NCBI RefSeq assembly: GCF_004005495.1
Contig: NZ_RZYA01000018.1
Span: 106,662 to 170,661 of the forward strand
Direction of reading: 5' to 3'
DNA from: Streptomyces antnestii
GTDB lineage: Bacteria; Actinomycetota; Actinomycetes; Streptomycetales; Streptomycetaceae
Length of the DNA stretch: 64,000 nt
Both the position numbers and the translations under genes were made by a program. The notes under the pieces are model-generated. The model was not told the DNA's origin. It saw only the letters and a program-made list of their open reading frames with translations, and did no database searches. The first letter of the stretch is position 1; the number at the start of each line of letters is the position of its first letter. Positions 1 to 8,853 of this stretch are shown piece by piece.

Positions 1-833
1 GCGTCCACGTCGACGGCCTTCTTCAGGAGCACCTGCGCGGCGTCGACAGGCTGCTGGGCCATGATCACGGTGGCCCCCTCCTTGATGATCCCGGCCTTCT
101 CGGAGGCGATCTCACCAGGAGTGGTGCCGAGCCGGTCCGTGTGATCGAGGTCGATGGGCGTCACCACGGCCACCGACGCGTCGATCACGTTGGTGGCGTC
201 CCAGCTGCCGCCCATGCCGACCTCGACGACGGCGACGTCGACCGGGGCGTCGGCGAAGGCGGCGTAGGCCATCCCCGTGAGCACCTCGAAGAAGGAGAGC
301 CGGAACTCCTCCTTCTGGTCGACCATCTCCACATACGGGGCGATGTCGCGGTAGGTCTCGATGAAGCGGTCGTAGTCGATCGGCGCACCGTCGAGACTGA
401 TGCGCTCGGTGATCGACTGGACGTGGGGCGACGTGTACCGCCCGGTCCGCAGCTCGAAGGCGCCAAGGAGCGACTCGATCATGCGGGCCGTGGACGTCTT
501 GCCGTTCGTCCCCGTGATGTGGATCGAGGGGTAGGCGCGCTGCGGCTCGCCGAGTACGTCCATCAGCGCGGCGATCCGCGAGACGGACGGCTCCAGCTTG
601 GTCTCGCCCCACCGGCCAGCCAGCTCGTTCTCCACGTCGCGCAGGGCCTGGGCGACCTCGGGATCCTGCGGCCGCGCCGGCACGCCGTCCCCCTGCGGGG
701 CACCCCCCTGCGTGCGGAGGGTACGGCTGCCGGCCTCGATCACCGCAAGATCGGGGTCACGCTCGGTCTCGGCGTCCACGATGTCGTCGAAGCCGTCGGA
801 TTCGCCGCTGTCGCGCGGGGGGAACTCACTCAC
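1..833 (-). CDS. folC: Folylpolyglutamate synthase / dihydrofolate synthase, N-terminal part
   Basis: Cytoplasmic Mur-ligase-like enzyme that adds glutamate to dihydropteroate or folates. About 277 N-terminal residues are present and the rest runs off the left edge. The ATP-binding loop GTNGKTST falls at residues 108-115, followed by SPHV and ERISLDG, all typical of FolC. Before the loop lies an acidic, poorly conserved extension of about 90 residues, which is usual in Streptomyces FolC. The GTG at 833 is chosen because it begins SEFPPRD; another in-frame GTG at 857 is possible and neither has a strong ribosome site. The gene is divergent from the next one. Confidence 0.93.
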   Translation of the reverse strand, partial: MSEFPPRDSGESDGFDDIVDAETERDPDLAVIEAGSRTLRTQGGAPQGDGVPARPQDPEVAQALRDVENELAGRWGETKLEPSVSRIAALMDVLGEPQRAYPSIHITGTNGKTSTARMIESLLGAFELRTGRYTSPHVQSITERISLDGAPIDYDRFIETYRDIAPYVEMVDQKEEFRLSFFEVLTGMAYAAFADAPVDVAVVEVGMGGSWDATNVIDASVAVVTPIDLDHTDRLGTTPGEIASEKAGIIKEGATVIMAQQPVDAAQVLLKKAVDVD

Positions 834-977
834 GTCAGCCAGTCTACGGAGAACCACCGACAGCACCCCCGCCGGGCGGCCCGGCCCGGCCGGAAGAGCT
901 GACCCGAACCGGGGACGCCGCGGCACCCCCCGGCGCGGTGCGCCCCCGCCCCCGTACGGGCGAGGTCCAATCGGACC

Positions 978-1640
978 ATGTGGTACGCACACAACCCCGG
1001 CCGCCGCGCACGGCAACTCCTCGGAGACGGCGCGGCCCTGCTGTGGACGACACTGTGGGCCGGGGCGGCGCTGACCGCGCACCGGCTCCTGCGGCCGGAG
1101 TCCCGGCCGGCCCCGCACCGCCCCCGTATCCCCCTCCTCGGCAGCTCGGTGGACGGCGCGCTGCGGGGCGTCGCCCGGGCGAGCGACCGGATCGTGAGTG
1201 CGGCGCCGGCCGAGCAGGCACCGGCGGCCGCGGAGGTGCTCGCGGTCCTGGGCGCGGTGGCGGTCTTCGTGATCCCGGTGGGCCTGATGCTCGCGGTCTG
1301 GCTGCCCCGGCGGCTGCGCTGGACCCGCCAGGCGGCCGCGGCGCGGGAACTGGCGGACACGGAGGACGGCCGTGAACTGCTGGCGCTGAGGGCGCTGTTG
1401 CGGCCCCTGGACGAACTCGCGGCGACGGCCGCGACGCTCCCGCACATCCCCGCGCCGTCCTCCGATGTCCCCCAGGCCCCGGACCTGGACCCGTGCCTGG
1501 ACCCGGACGCGGACCTGGACCAGGACCTGCCGCCCGACCTCGGCCCCGGCTCGCTCGCGAAGGGCTGGCGGGAGGCGGACCCGGTGGTCCTGGACGCACT
1601 CGCCGGCGCGGAACTCCTGCGTCTGGGGCTACGGGCATAA
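978..1640 (+). CDS. Hypothetical membrane protein between folC and valS
   Basis: No function recognised. The 220-residue protein has a hydrophobic stretch near residues 18-34 and a clear membrane segment at about 86-108 (VLAVLGAVAVFVIPVGLML), with a basic flank (RRLRWTR), then a soluble C-terminal half. Residues ~167-190 are an acidic Asp/Leu/Pro run (DLDP, DADLDQDL) encoded by short imperfect DNA repeats. It ends convergently against valS with a shared 15-bp hairpin between them. Similarly placed small membrane proteins are common at this core locus in streptomycetes, so it is probably a genuine conserved gene. The ribosome site is weak. Confidence 0.75.
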   Translation: MWYAHNPGRRARQLLGDGAALLWTTLWAGAALTAHRLLRPESRPAPHRPRIPLLGSSVDGALRGVARASDRIVSAAPAEQAPAAAEVLAVLGAVAVFVIPVGLMLAVWLPRRLRWTRQAAAARELADTEDGRELLALRALLRPLDELAATAATLPHIPAPSSDVPQAPDLDPCLDPDADLDQDLPPDLGPGSLAKGWREADPVVLDALAGAELLRLGLRA

Positions 1641-1672
1641 GGCCCCCGCCCACACCCCGCAAGCACAATGCG

Positions 1673-1708
1673 AAGGCCCCCGGAACCGAGTCAGGTTCCG
1701 GGGGCCTT
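1673..1708. terminator. Bidirectional hairpin between convergent genes
   Basis: Perfect 15-bp stem (1673-1687 with 1694-1708) and a 6-nt loop, lying between the ends of the upstream membrane-protein gene and valS. It should stop transcription from both sides. Confidence 0.85.
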
Positions 1709-1721
1709 CATTCGCTCACGC

Positions 1722-1772
1722 CAGCCGACTGTTCACGTCAGCCGACTGTTCACGTCAGCCGACCGTTCACGC
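1722..1772. repeat. Three tandem copies of a 17-bp unit
   Basis: Units at 1722-1738, 1739-1755 and 1756-1772. The first two are identical (cagccgactgttcacgt) and the third differs at two positions. They lie 37 nt beyond the valS stop codon, between it and the terminator hairpin. No reading frame uses them. Confidence 0.9.
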
Positions 1773-1808
1773 CGGTCGACCGGCGTACACGTCAGCCGCG
1801 TGTGAACG

Positions 1809-4430
1809 TCACGCCTGCGGCAGCCGGTCCAGCTGCTGCTGGATACGGGCGATGTCCTCGTCCGCCTTGGCGAGCCGCCCGCGGATCTTGTCGACGACCG
1901 CGTCCGGCGCCTTGGCGAGGAACGCCTCGTTGCCGAGCTTCGCCGTGGCCTGCGCCTTCTCCTTCTCGGCGGAGGCGAGGTCCTTGGCGAGACGCTTGCG
2001 CTCGGCCGCCACGTCGATCGTGCCGGACAGGTCGAGCGCGACCTGGGCGCCCGCGACCGGCAGCGTCGCGGTGGCCGAGAAGGCGTCGCCCTCGGGCTGC
2101 AGACGCAGCAGCTGACGGATGGCCGCCTCGTGCGGGGCGAACGCCGTCCCGTCGAGGGTGAGCCGGGCCGGCACCCGCTGGCCGGGCTGGAGCCCCTGGT
2201 CGGCACGGAAGCGCCGGACCTCGGTGATGACCTGCTGCAGCGCCTCGATCTCACGCTCGGCGGCGGCGTCACGGAAGCCGCTGTCGGCGGGCCAGTCGGC
2301 CACGACGACGGACTCGCCACCGGTGAGCGTCGTCCACAGGGTCTCGGTCACGAACGGCACGATCGGGTGGAGGAGCCGCAGCGTGACGTCGAGGACCTCG
2401 CCGAGCACGCGACCCGACACCTTGGCCTGCTCGCCGCCGGCCATGAACGTCGTCTTCGACAGCTCGACGTACCAGTCGAAGACCTCGTCCCACGCGAAGT
2501 GGTAGAGGGCGTCGGAGAGCTTGGCGAACTGGAAGTCGTCGTAGAGCGCGTCGACTTCGGCGACCGTCTTGTTGAGCCGGGACAGGATCCACCGGTCGGT
2601 GGCCGTCATCGCCTCGGGCTCGGGCAGCGGGCCCTCGACCGTCGCGCCGTTCATGAGCGCGAAGCGCGTGGCGTTCCAGATCTTGTTGGCGAAGTTGCGG
2701 GAGGCCTGGACCCAGTCCTCGCCGATCGGGACGTCGACGCCCGGGTTGGCACCCCTGGCCAGGGTGAAGCGCAGGGCGTCGGAGCCGTACTTGTCCATCC
2801 AGTCCAGCGGGTTGACGGTGTTCCCGAACGACTTCGACATCTTCTTGCCGAACTCGTCGCGGACCATCCCGTGGAACGCGATGGTCTTGAACGGCGGCTG
2901 ACCGTCCATCGCGTACAGGCCGAACATCATCATGCGGGCGACCCAGAAGAACATCAGGTCGTAGCCCGTGACCAGGACCGAGTTCGGGTAGAACTTCTCG
3001 AGGTCCGGGGTCTGTTCGGGCCAGCCCATCGTGGAGAACGGCCACAGGCCGGAGGAGAACCACGTGTCGAGGACGTCGGTGTCCTGCGTCCAGCCGTCAC
3101 CCGTGGGCGGCTGCTCGTCGGGACCGACGCAGACCAGCTCGCCGTCAGGGCCGTGCCAGACCGGGATGCGGTGTCCCCACCACAGCTGGCGCGAGATGCA
3201 CCAGTCGTTGAGGTTGTCGACCCAGTCGAAGTACCGCTGCGACATGTCCGCCGGGTGGATGTCGACCCGCCCGTCACGGACCGCGTCGCCCGCGGCCTTG
3301 GCGAGCGTCTCGACCTTGACCCACCACTGCAGCGACAGACGCGGCTCGAGCGTCGTCTTGCAGCGCGAGCAGTGGCCGACGGAGTGGAGGTAGGGGCGCT
3401 TCTCGGCGACGATCCGGCCGTCGGCGCGCAGGGCGGCGACGATCGCGGAGCGTGCCTCGAAGCGGTCCAGGCCCTGGAAGGGGCCGTGGGCGGTGATCAC
3501 GCCGCGCTCGTCGAGGACCTCGATGGACTCGAGGCCGTGGCGCTGGCCGATGGCGAAGTCGTTCGGGTCGTGCGCCGGGGTCACCTTGACGGCGCCGGTG
3601 CCGAACTCCGGGTCGACGTGCGTGTCGGCGACGACCGGGATGGTCCGGTCGGTCAGCGGCAGCCTGATCTGCTTCCCGATCAGGCGGGCGTAGCGCTCGT
3701 CGTCGGGGTGGACGGCGACGGCGGTGTCACCGAGCATCGTCTCCGCGCGGGTGGTGGCGACGACGATGGTGTCATCGCCCTCCCCGTACTTCATGGAGAC
3801 GAGCTCGCCGTCGTCGTCCTGGTAGTCGACCTCGATGTCGGAGATCGCCGTGAGACAGCGCGGGCACCAGTTGATGATGCGCTCGGCGCGGTAGATCAGG
3901 CCGTCGTCGAACATCTTCTTGAAGACGGTCTGGACGGCACGGGACAGGCCCTCGTCCATGGTGAAGCGGTCCCGGCTCCACGCCAGGCCCTCGCCGAGGC
4001 GCCGCATCTGGCCGGCGATCTGCCCGCCGGACTCGGCCTTCCACTCCCACACGCGCTCGACGAACGCCTCGCGGCCCAGGTCGTGGCGGGACTTGCCCTC
4101 CTTGGCGAGCTCGCGCTCGACGACGTTCTGGGTGGCGATGCCGGCGTGGTCCATGCCCGGCTGCCACAGCGTCTCGAAGCCCTGCATGCGCTTGCGGCGG
4201 GTGAGGGCGTCGATCAGCGTGTGCTCGAAGGCGTGGCCGAGGTGGAGCGAGCCGGTGACGTTCGGCGGCGGGATGACGATGGTGTACGCGGGCTTCTCGC
4301 TCTTCGCGTCCGCCTCGAAGTACCCACGCTCCACCCAGCGCTCGTACAACGGCCCTTCTACCTCGGCCGGCCCGTACTGGGTCGGCAGTTCGGTGGTGGG
4401 CGCTGTCTGCTGCTGAGTGTTCTCGGTCAC
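1809..4430 (-). CDS. valS: Valyl-tRNA synthetase
   Basis: Class I aminoacyl-tRNA synthetase charging tRNA-Val in the cytoplasm. At 873 residues it has the usual length. The HIGH-type signature PPPNVTGSLHLGH spans residues 54-66 and the KMSKS loop (KKMSKSFGN) is near 528-536, with the editing domain between. The last ~70 residues form the charged coiled coil (AERKRLAKDL...) that is diagnostic of ValRS as opposed to IleRS. The start is GTG at 4430 with MTENTQQQT. I saw no T-box-like leader upstream. The gene ends convergently with the 978-1640 gene. Confidence 0.98.
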   Translation of the reverse strand: MTENTQQQTAPTTELPTQYGPAEVEGPLYERWVERGYFEADAKSEKPAYTIVIPPPNVTGSLHLGHAFEHTLIDALTRRKRMQGFETLWQPGMDHAGIATQNVVERELAKEGKSRHDLGREAFVERVWEWKAESGGQIAGQMRRLGEGLAWSRDRFTMDEGLSRAVQTVFKKMFDDGLIYRAERIINWCPRCLTAISDIEVDYQDDDGELVSMKYGEGDDTIVVATTRAETMLGDTAVAVHPDDERYARLIGKQIRLPLTDRTIPVVADTHVDPEFGTGAVKVTPAHDPNDFAIGQRHGLESIEVLDERGVITAHGPFQGLDRFEARSAIVAALRADGRIVAEKRPYLHSVGHCSRCKTTLEPRLSLQWWVKVETLAKAAGDAVRDGRVDIHPADMSQRYFDWVDNLNDWCISRQLWWGHRIPVWHGPDGELVCVGPDEQPPTGDGWTQDTDVLDTWFSSGLWPFSTMGWPEQTPDLEKFYPNSVLVTGYDLMFFWVARMMMFGLYAMDGQPPFKTIAFHGMVRDEFGKKMSKSFGNTVNPLDWMDKYGSDALRFTLARGANPGVDVPIGEDWVQASRNFANKIWNATRFALMNGATVEGPLPEPEAMTATDRWILSRLNKTVAEVDALYDDFQFAKLSDALYHFAWDEVFDWYVELSKTTFMAGGEQAKVSGRVLGEVLDVTLRLLHPIVPFVTETLWTTLTGGESVVVADWPADSGFRDAAAEREIEALQQVITEVRRFRADQGLQPGQRVPARLTLDGTAFAPHEAAIRQLLRLQPEGDAFSATATLPVAGAQVALDLSGTIDVAAERKRLAKDLASAEKEKAQATAKLGNEAFLAKAPDAVVDKIRGRLAKADEDIARIQQQLDRLPQA

Positions 4431-4617
4431 GGGCTCAGTTTAGAGGCGCGACAGGGGTGCCCCGAAACCGGATTCCCGTGCGACGCGGCCACCCGCGCCC
4501 GCCCGTCCGGCACAACCTTTCAACAACATGGCACCGATCCACCCCTGGGTTCCCCACACGCGACCGGCTTCCGTCAGGATGTTCGGAACGCATAAGCATC
4601 GGGAGGGAACCCCAGAA

Positions 4618-5586
4618 ATGAGCTACAACCAGCCGGGCCCGTACGGCGGGCAGCAACCTCAGCAGCCCGGACCCTACGGTCAGCCGCAGCAGCCGGGCCC
4701 CTACGGCCAGCAGCCGCCGGCCGCCCCCCAGCCCGGCTACGGGTACCCGCAGCAGCCCCCTCAGGGCGTCCCGCCGCAGCAGCCGGGCCCTTACGGCCAG
4801 CCCGGCGGTTACAGCCAGCCCCAGCAGCCCGGCCCCTACGGGCAGCAGCCCCAGGCCCCCTACGGCCAGGCTCCCTACGGCCAGGTGCCCCCGCCCCCCG
4901 GTGCGCCCGGCGGCGGCAAGAAGAAGACGGGCCTGATCATCGGCGCGGTGGCCGTGGTCGCCGCGATCGGCGTCGGCGCGTACCTGATCTTCAGCGGCGG
5001 CGGCGCGTCCGTCGCGGACGACGGCCCGCACAAGCTCATCACGCCGGCGACGGTGATGGGCGACTACAAGCGCATGGGCGAGGACAAGGGCGCCCAGGAC
5101 GCCACCTCGGGCGACGCCAAGGTCCTCGCGCAGAGCGGGGTCACGAACGCGAAGGCCGTCAGCGCCATCTACTCGACGATCAGCCTGACCCCGGGCGCCG
5201 CGCCGTCGGCGGCGGACATCGCCACGTCGAAGGCCGTCTCCTTCATGGGCATCTACGGCAAGGTGAAGGACCCCGAGGCCGCCATCGACTCCACGTTCGC
5301 CGGCATGAAGAAGGAGCAGGCGAAGAAGTCGGAGCCGACGATGACCTTCGTCGGCGACCCGCAGACGGTCGAGCCGGACGGTCTCGACGGCGCGGTGATG
5401 AAGTGCCAGCAGGCGCAGGCCAAGAACGCCGCGACCCAGAAGGTCGACACGCAGTACATGTGCCTGTGGGCGGACTACAGCACGATCGGCATGGGCGTCC
5501 CGGCCGCGGGGGGCAAGGGAACCAGCCTCGACGACTCCGCGAAGGTCACCGCCGACCTGCGCAAGGAAGTCCGCGTCGCTGAGTGA
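4618..5586 (+). CDS. Single-pass membrane protein with Pro/Gln/Gly-Tyr repeat head
   Basis: Function unknown. Residues 1-100 are a low-complexity cytoplasmic head with five QPGPYG copies and related PYGQ units. A lysine cluster (KKK, 101-103) precedes a single membrane segment at about 104-126 (GLIIGAVAVVAAIGVGAYLIF), and a ~195-residue extracellular domain follows with two cysteines. This layout is common in actinobacterial envelope proteins. The start at 4618 is preferred over longer frames because GGGAGG lies at 4601-4606 and MSYNQPGPYG is the typical opening. It is convergent with clpX, with a strong shared hairpin after the stop. Confidence 0.85.
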   Translation: MSYNQPGPYGGQQPQQPGPYGQPQQPGPYGQQPPAAPQPGYGYPQQPPQGVPPQQPGPYGQPGGYSQPQQPGPYGQQPQAPYGQAPYGQVPPPPGAPGGGKKKTGLIIGAVAVVAAIGVGAYLIFSGGGASVADDGPHKLITPATVMGDYKRMGEDKGAQDATSGDAKVLAQSGVTNAKAVSAIYSTISLTPGAAPSAADIATSKAVSFMGIYGKVKDPEAAIDSTFAGMKKEQAKKSEPTMTFVGDPQTVEPDGLDGAVMKCQQAQAKNAATQKVDTQYMCLWADYSTIGMGVPAAGGKGTSLDDSAKVTADLRKEVRVAE

Positions 5587-5604
5587 TCTCACCCGTACGT
5601 GACT

Positions 5605-5641
5605 GAGGGGCGCCCGGCGATCTGATCGCCGGGCGCCCCTC
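5605..5641. terminator. Bidirectional hairpin terminator
   Basis: Near-perfect inverted repeat (gaggggcgcccggcga against its complement, stem about 16 bp, 5-nt loop) between the ends of the repeat-head membrane protein gene and clpX. Confidence 0.88.
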
Positions 5642-5665
5642 GGTCTTGCCTGTCGTGCGTGCCGC

Positions 5666-6952
5666 CTACGCGGACTTCTGCTCCCCCGCGCCCCCGCCCC
5701 GCGCGTCACGCGGGATCAGGGTCGGGTTCACGTTCGAGTGGACCGCCTCGGCCGTGATGACGACGCGGGCCACGTCCTTGCGGGAGGGGACCTCGTACAT
5801 CACGGACTGGAGGACTTCCTCCATGATCGCGCGCAGGCCGCGGGCGCCGGTGCGGCGCAGGATGGCCTGGTCGGCGATGGCCTCCAGGGCCTCGCGCTCG
5901 AAGTCCAGCTCCACGCCGTCGAGTTCGAAGAGGCGCTGGTACTGCTTCACCAGGGCGTTGCGCGGCTCCAGGAGGATCTGGAGGAGCGCCTCGCGGTCCA
6001 GGTTGTGGACCGAGGTGATGACGGGGAGACGGCCGATGAACTCGGGGATCATCCCGAACTTCACCAGGTCCTCCGGCATGACCTCCTGGAACTGGTCCTT
6101 CTCCTCCAGCTCGCGCTTGGAGTGGATCGTCGCGCCGAAGCCGATGCCCTTGGCACCCGCACGGGACTCGATGATCTTCTCCAGGCCGGCGAACGCGCCG
6201 CCCACGATGAACAGCACGTTCGTCGTGTCGATCTGGATGAACTCCTGATGGGGGTGCTTACGGCCGCCCTGGGGCGGGACGGAGGCGGTGGTCCCCTCGA
6301 GGATCTTGAGCAGGGCCTGCTGGACGCCCTCACCGGAGACATCGCGCGTGATCGACGGGTTCTCGCTCTTACGGGCGACCTTGTCGATCTCGTCGATGTA
6401 GATGATCCCGGTCTCGGCCTTCTTGACGTCGTAGTCGGCCGCCTGGATGAGCTTCAGGAGGATGTTCTCGACGTCCTCGCCCACATAGCCCGCCTCCGTC
6501 AGCGCCGTCGCGTCGGCGATGGCGAACGGGACGTTCAGCATGCGGGCCAGGGTCTGGGCCAGGAGGGTCTTGCCCGAGCCCGTGGGGCCCAGGAGCAGGA
6601 TGTTGGACTTCGACAGCTCGATCGCGTCGTCGCGTCCCTGGGCTCCGCCGTTCTCACCGGCCTGAACCCGCTTGTAATGGTTGTACACAGCGACCGAGAG
6701 GGCTTTCTTCGCGGCCTCCTGGCCGACGACATACCCCTCGAGGAACTCGTAGATCTCACGAGGCTTGGGAAGTTCTTCCCAGCGGACCTCGCTCGTCTCC
6801 GCGAGCTCTTCCTCGATGATCTCGTTGCAGAGGTCGATGCACTCGTCGCAGATGTACACACCGGGGCCTGCGATGAGCTTCTTGACCTGCTTCTGGCTCT
6901 TTCCGCAGAACGAGCACTTGAGCAGATCGCCGCCGTCACCGATGCGTGCCAC
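5666..6952 (-). CDS. clpX: ATP-dependent Clp protease ATPase subunit ClpX
   Basis: AAA+ unfoldase that feeds proteins to the ClpP peptidase. The 428 residues begin VARIGDGGDLL. The N-terminal zinc-binding domain has cysteines at 13, 16, 35 and 38, Walker A GPTGSGKT is at 122-129, and Walker B IIYIDEIDK, pore loop GYVGED and sensor-2 GARGLRA follow. The GTG at 6952 is chosen over an upstream extension because a purine-rich AAGGGGAAG lies just before it and the zinc domain normally starts there. It is downstream of the clpP1-clpP2 operon on the same strand but separated by a 16-bp hairpin, so it probably has its own promoter. Confidence 0.98.
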   Translation of the reverse strand: MARIGDGGDLLKCSFCGKSQKQVKKLIAGPGVYICDECIDLCNEIIEEELAETSEVRWEELPKPREIYEFLEGYVVGQEAAKKALSVAVYNHYKRVQAGENGGAQGRDDAIELSKSNILLLGPTGSGKTLLAQTLARMLNVPFAIADATALTEAGYVGEDVENILLKLIQAADYDVKKAETGIIYIDEIDKVARKSENPSITRDVSGEGVQQALLKILEGTTASVPPQGGRKHPHQEFIQIDTTNVLFIVGGAFAGLEKIIESRAGAKGIGFGATIHSKRELEEKDQFQEVMPEDLVKFGMIPEFIGRLPVITSVHNLDREALLQILLEPRNALVKQYQRLFELDGVELDFEREALEAIADQAILRRTGARGLRAIMEEVLQSVMYEVPSRKDVARVVITAEAVHSNVNPTLIPRDARGGGAGEQKSA

Positions 6953-7045
6953 GAGGTGCTTCCCCTTCGCCTGGGAGACGCTCGCGTAAGCGGCTCCTGG
7001 TGCCTGTATCCGACGGTACCTTGCCGGGCCCCCCGTTCGGGCCCC

Positions 7046-7083
7046 CCTTGGCACGGTTCACTTTGACGTGAACCGTGCCAAGG
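7046..7083 (-). terminator. Hairpin between clpP2 and clpX
   Basis: Perfect 16-bp inverted repeat (7046-7061 with 7068-7083, 6-nt loop) just after the clpP2 stop and before clpX. It should end the clpP1-clpP2 transcript and uncouple clpX. Confidence 0.85.
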
Positions 7084-7107
7084 AGCGGCAGACGATACAG
7101 CGCTGCG

Positions 7108-7767
7108 TCACGCCAGGGCGGCGTTGTTCATCTTCCGGGTGGAGACGATCTGGTCGATCAGGCCGTACGCCAGGGCGTCCTCGGCCGTGAGGATCTTGTC
7201 GCGCTCGATGTCGTCGCGGATCTTCTCGATCGGCGTCGTGGAGTGCTTGGCCAGCATCTCCTCCAGCTGCTCACGCATGCGGAGGATCTCGTTGGCCGCG
7301 ATCTCCAGGTCGGAGAGCTGCTCACGGCCGGTGCCGCCGGAGGGCTGGTGGATCAGGACGCGGGCGTTCGGCAGCGCCATGCGCTTGCCCGCCGTACCGG
7401 CGGCGAGGAGCACGGCGGCCGCGGAGGACGCCTGGCCCATGCAGACCGTCTGGATGTCCGGCTTCACGAACTGCATCGTGTCGTAGATGGCCGTGAGGGC
7501 CGTGAACGAGCCGCCGGGGCTGTTGATGTAGATGGAGATGTCACGGTCCGGGTCCATCGACTCCAGGCACAGGAGCTGCGCCATGACGTCGTTGGCGGAC
7601 GCGTCGTCGATCTGCACACCGAGGAAGATCACGCGCTCCTCGAAGAGCTTCGCGTACGGGTCGTACTCACGCACGCCCTGCGAGGTGCGCTCGACGAAGC
7701 GCGGGATGACATAGCGGTTGTCGACCTGGGGGCCGGTGTACAGGCCGCTGCCGGGGATGTTGTTCAT
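7108..7767 (-). CDS. clpP2: ATP-dependent Clp protease proteolytic subunit 2
   Basis: Serine peptidase subunit of the Clp protease, cytoplasmic, forming mixed rings with ClpP1 in actinobacteria. The start MNNIPGSGLY at 7767 is chosen because AGGACGGAA precedes it and ClpP proteins have short N-termini; 219 residues result. The active-site segment GQASSAAA puts the nucleophile at Ser115, with His140 in LIHQPSGG. Its TA-GKRMALPN stretch is typical. It lies 52 nt downstream of clpP1 on the same strand and is almost certainly co-transcribed with it. Confidence 0.97.
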   Translation of the reverse strand: MNNIPGSGLYTGPQVDNRYVIPRFVERTSQGVREYDPYAKLFEERVIFLGVQIDDASANDVMAQLLCLESMDPDRDISIYINSPGGSFTALTAIYDTMQFVKPDIQTVCMGQASSAAAVLLAAGTAGKRMALPNARVLIHQPSGGTGREQLSDLEIAANEILRMREQLEEMLAKHSTTPIEKIRDDIERDKILTAEDALAYGLIDQIVSTRKMNNAALA

Positions 7768-7819
7768 GGTCGGTGTTCCGTCCTGGTGGAGGTGGGCTCG
7801 TTTAACCGCGTACCGGGAA

Positions 7820-8437
7820 TCAGGCCCCGGTACCGCCGCCGCCCGGAACACCCGTAGCGGCAGTGATGATCTCGTCGATGAGGCCGTAGGCCTTGGCCTC
7901 CTCGGCGGTGTACCAGCGGTCGCGGTCACCGTCGCGGATGATCGTCTCCACGGTCTGTCCGGAGTGCCGGGCAGTGATCTCCGCCATGCGCTTCTTGGTA
8001 CGCAGCAGGTACTCGGCCTGGATCTTGACGTCCGAGGCCGTACCGCCGATGCCGGCGGAGCCCTGGTGCATCAGGATGTCCGTGTTCGGGAGCGCGAAGC
8101 GCTTGCCGGCGGTGCCGCCCGTCAGCAGGAACTGGCCCATGGAGGCGGCCATGCCCATGCCGATGGTGACGACGTCGTTCGGGATGTACTGCATGGTGTC
8201 GTAGATCGCCATGCCGGCCGTCACCGAGCCGCCGGGGCTGTTGATGTAGAGGTAGATGTCCTTGTCAGGGTCCGCGGCGAGGAGGAGCATCTGCGCCGTG
8301 ATCTTGTTCGCGATCTCGTCGTCGACCTGCTGGCCGAGGAAGATGATCCGCTCACCGAGCAGCCGGTTGTAGACATGGTCGCCGAGGCCACCACCGATGG
8401 ACGGCTCGCCGGCGGCGGAAGGCATCAGATTCGTCAC
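7820..8437 (-). CDS. clpP1: ATP-dependent Clp protease proteolytic subunit 1
   Basis: First gene of the clpP1-clpP2 operon. The GTG at 8437 (VTNLMPSAAGE) has AGGTGG just upstream and gives 205 residues, normal for ClpP. Catalytic Ser99 sits in GMAASMGQ and His124 in ILMHQGSAG. In Streptomyces this operon is known to be activated by ClgR, and a candidate ClgR box lies about 165 nt upstream (8601-8616). The long leader between that box and the start codon shows no other gene. Confidence 0.97.
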   Translation of the reverse strand: MTNLMPSAAGEPSIGGGLGDHVYNRLLGERIIFLGQQVDDEIANKITAQMLLLAADPDKDIYLYINSPGGSVTAGMAIYDTMQYIPNDVVTIGMGMAASMGQFLLTGGTAGKRFALPNTDILMHQGSAGIGGTASDVKIQAEYLLRTKKRMAEITARHSGQTVETIIRDGDRDRWYTAEEAKAYGLIDEIITAATGVPGGGGTGA

Positions 8438-8600
8438 GTATCCACCTGCTCGTCTCTGACGGCAACGCGCCGTCTCGCGTCTTCTGCGGAGGGCTGGGGC
8501 CCGCGTGTGTGTGCCGTCTCCGACGGCGCCGGGGACTCCTGCCCTCGTACTCATGGACCCTAACGCGCGGGCCCCTCCGGGGAATCCCGCGAAGGTAGCT

Positions 8601-8616
8601 GTTCGCTGTGAGCGCA
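8601..8616 (-). promoter_or_regulatory. Candidate ClgR box upstream of clpP1P2
   Basis: GTTCGCTGTGAGCGCA contains the TTCGC-N5-GCG arrangement of ClgR operators. ClgR is the known activator of clpP1P2 in streptomycetes. Placement is plausible; one inner position departs from the consensus I remember. Confidence 0.55.
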
Positions 8617-8644
8617 GGTCCGCTGCGCTCGCTGAGCGGCCTTT

Positions 8645-8783
8645 GAGGCGCGGGGAACTGCGCGCTCAGCCCCCTCAGAGCCGCACCCGCCATAGGGCCT
8701 CGCGGGGCACGCGCGTCTGCGGCCCGGTGGGGGCTTGTCGCGCCCACGCGGCGGAGCCGCAGATGTAACAGCCCCGCGCCCCT
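8645..8783. repeat. Dispersed palindromic repeat, copy A
   Basis: Imperfect palindrome between tig and clpP1. One end carries aggcgcggggaactgcgcg, the other a block with ggcggagccgcag and agccccgcgcccct. The same two modules occur in swapped order at 13149-13342. Such GC-rich intergenic units recur in Streptomyces chromosomes. It holds no gene. Confidence 0.75.
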
Positions 8784-8791
8784 GGAGGGCG

Positions 8792-8830
8792 CGATGGGCC
8801 CCGGGACATGACACGTCCCGGGGCCCATCG
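8792..8830 (-). terminator. tig terminator hairpin
   Basis: Perfect 16-bp stem (8792-8807 with 8815-8830), 7-nt loop, starting 24 nt past the tig stop codon. Confidence 0.85.
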
Positions 8831-8853
8831 TGCGTACTGTCAGAGCGAAGCGA

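Noticed and set aside
2130..4595. Long plus-strand open frame opposite valS
   Set aside because: High-GC shadow frame: composition is Arg/Val/Asp/Gly-rich with no domain, and valS is certain on the other strand. The same applies to the long antisense frames at 33704-37066, 39803-42211 and 52749-55100.
4431..4617. Possible T-box leader upstream of valS
   Set aside because: The 187-bp region lacks the T-box consensus and a specifier-loop-like hairpin; it also lies beside the divergent gene's promoter.
7768..7929. N-terminal extension of clpP2
   Set aside because: The extra 54 residues overlap the end of clpP1 and have no ClpP similarity; a good ribosome site precedes MNNIPG.
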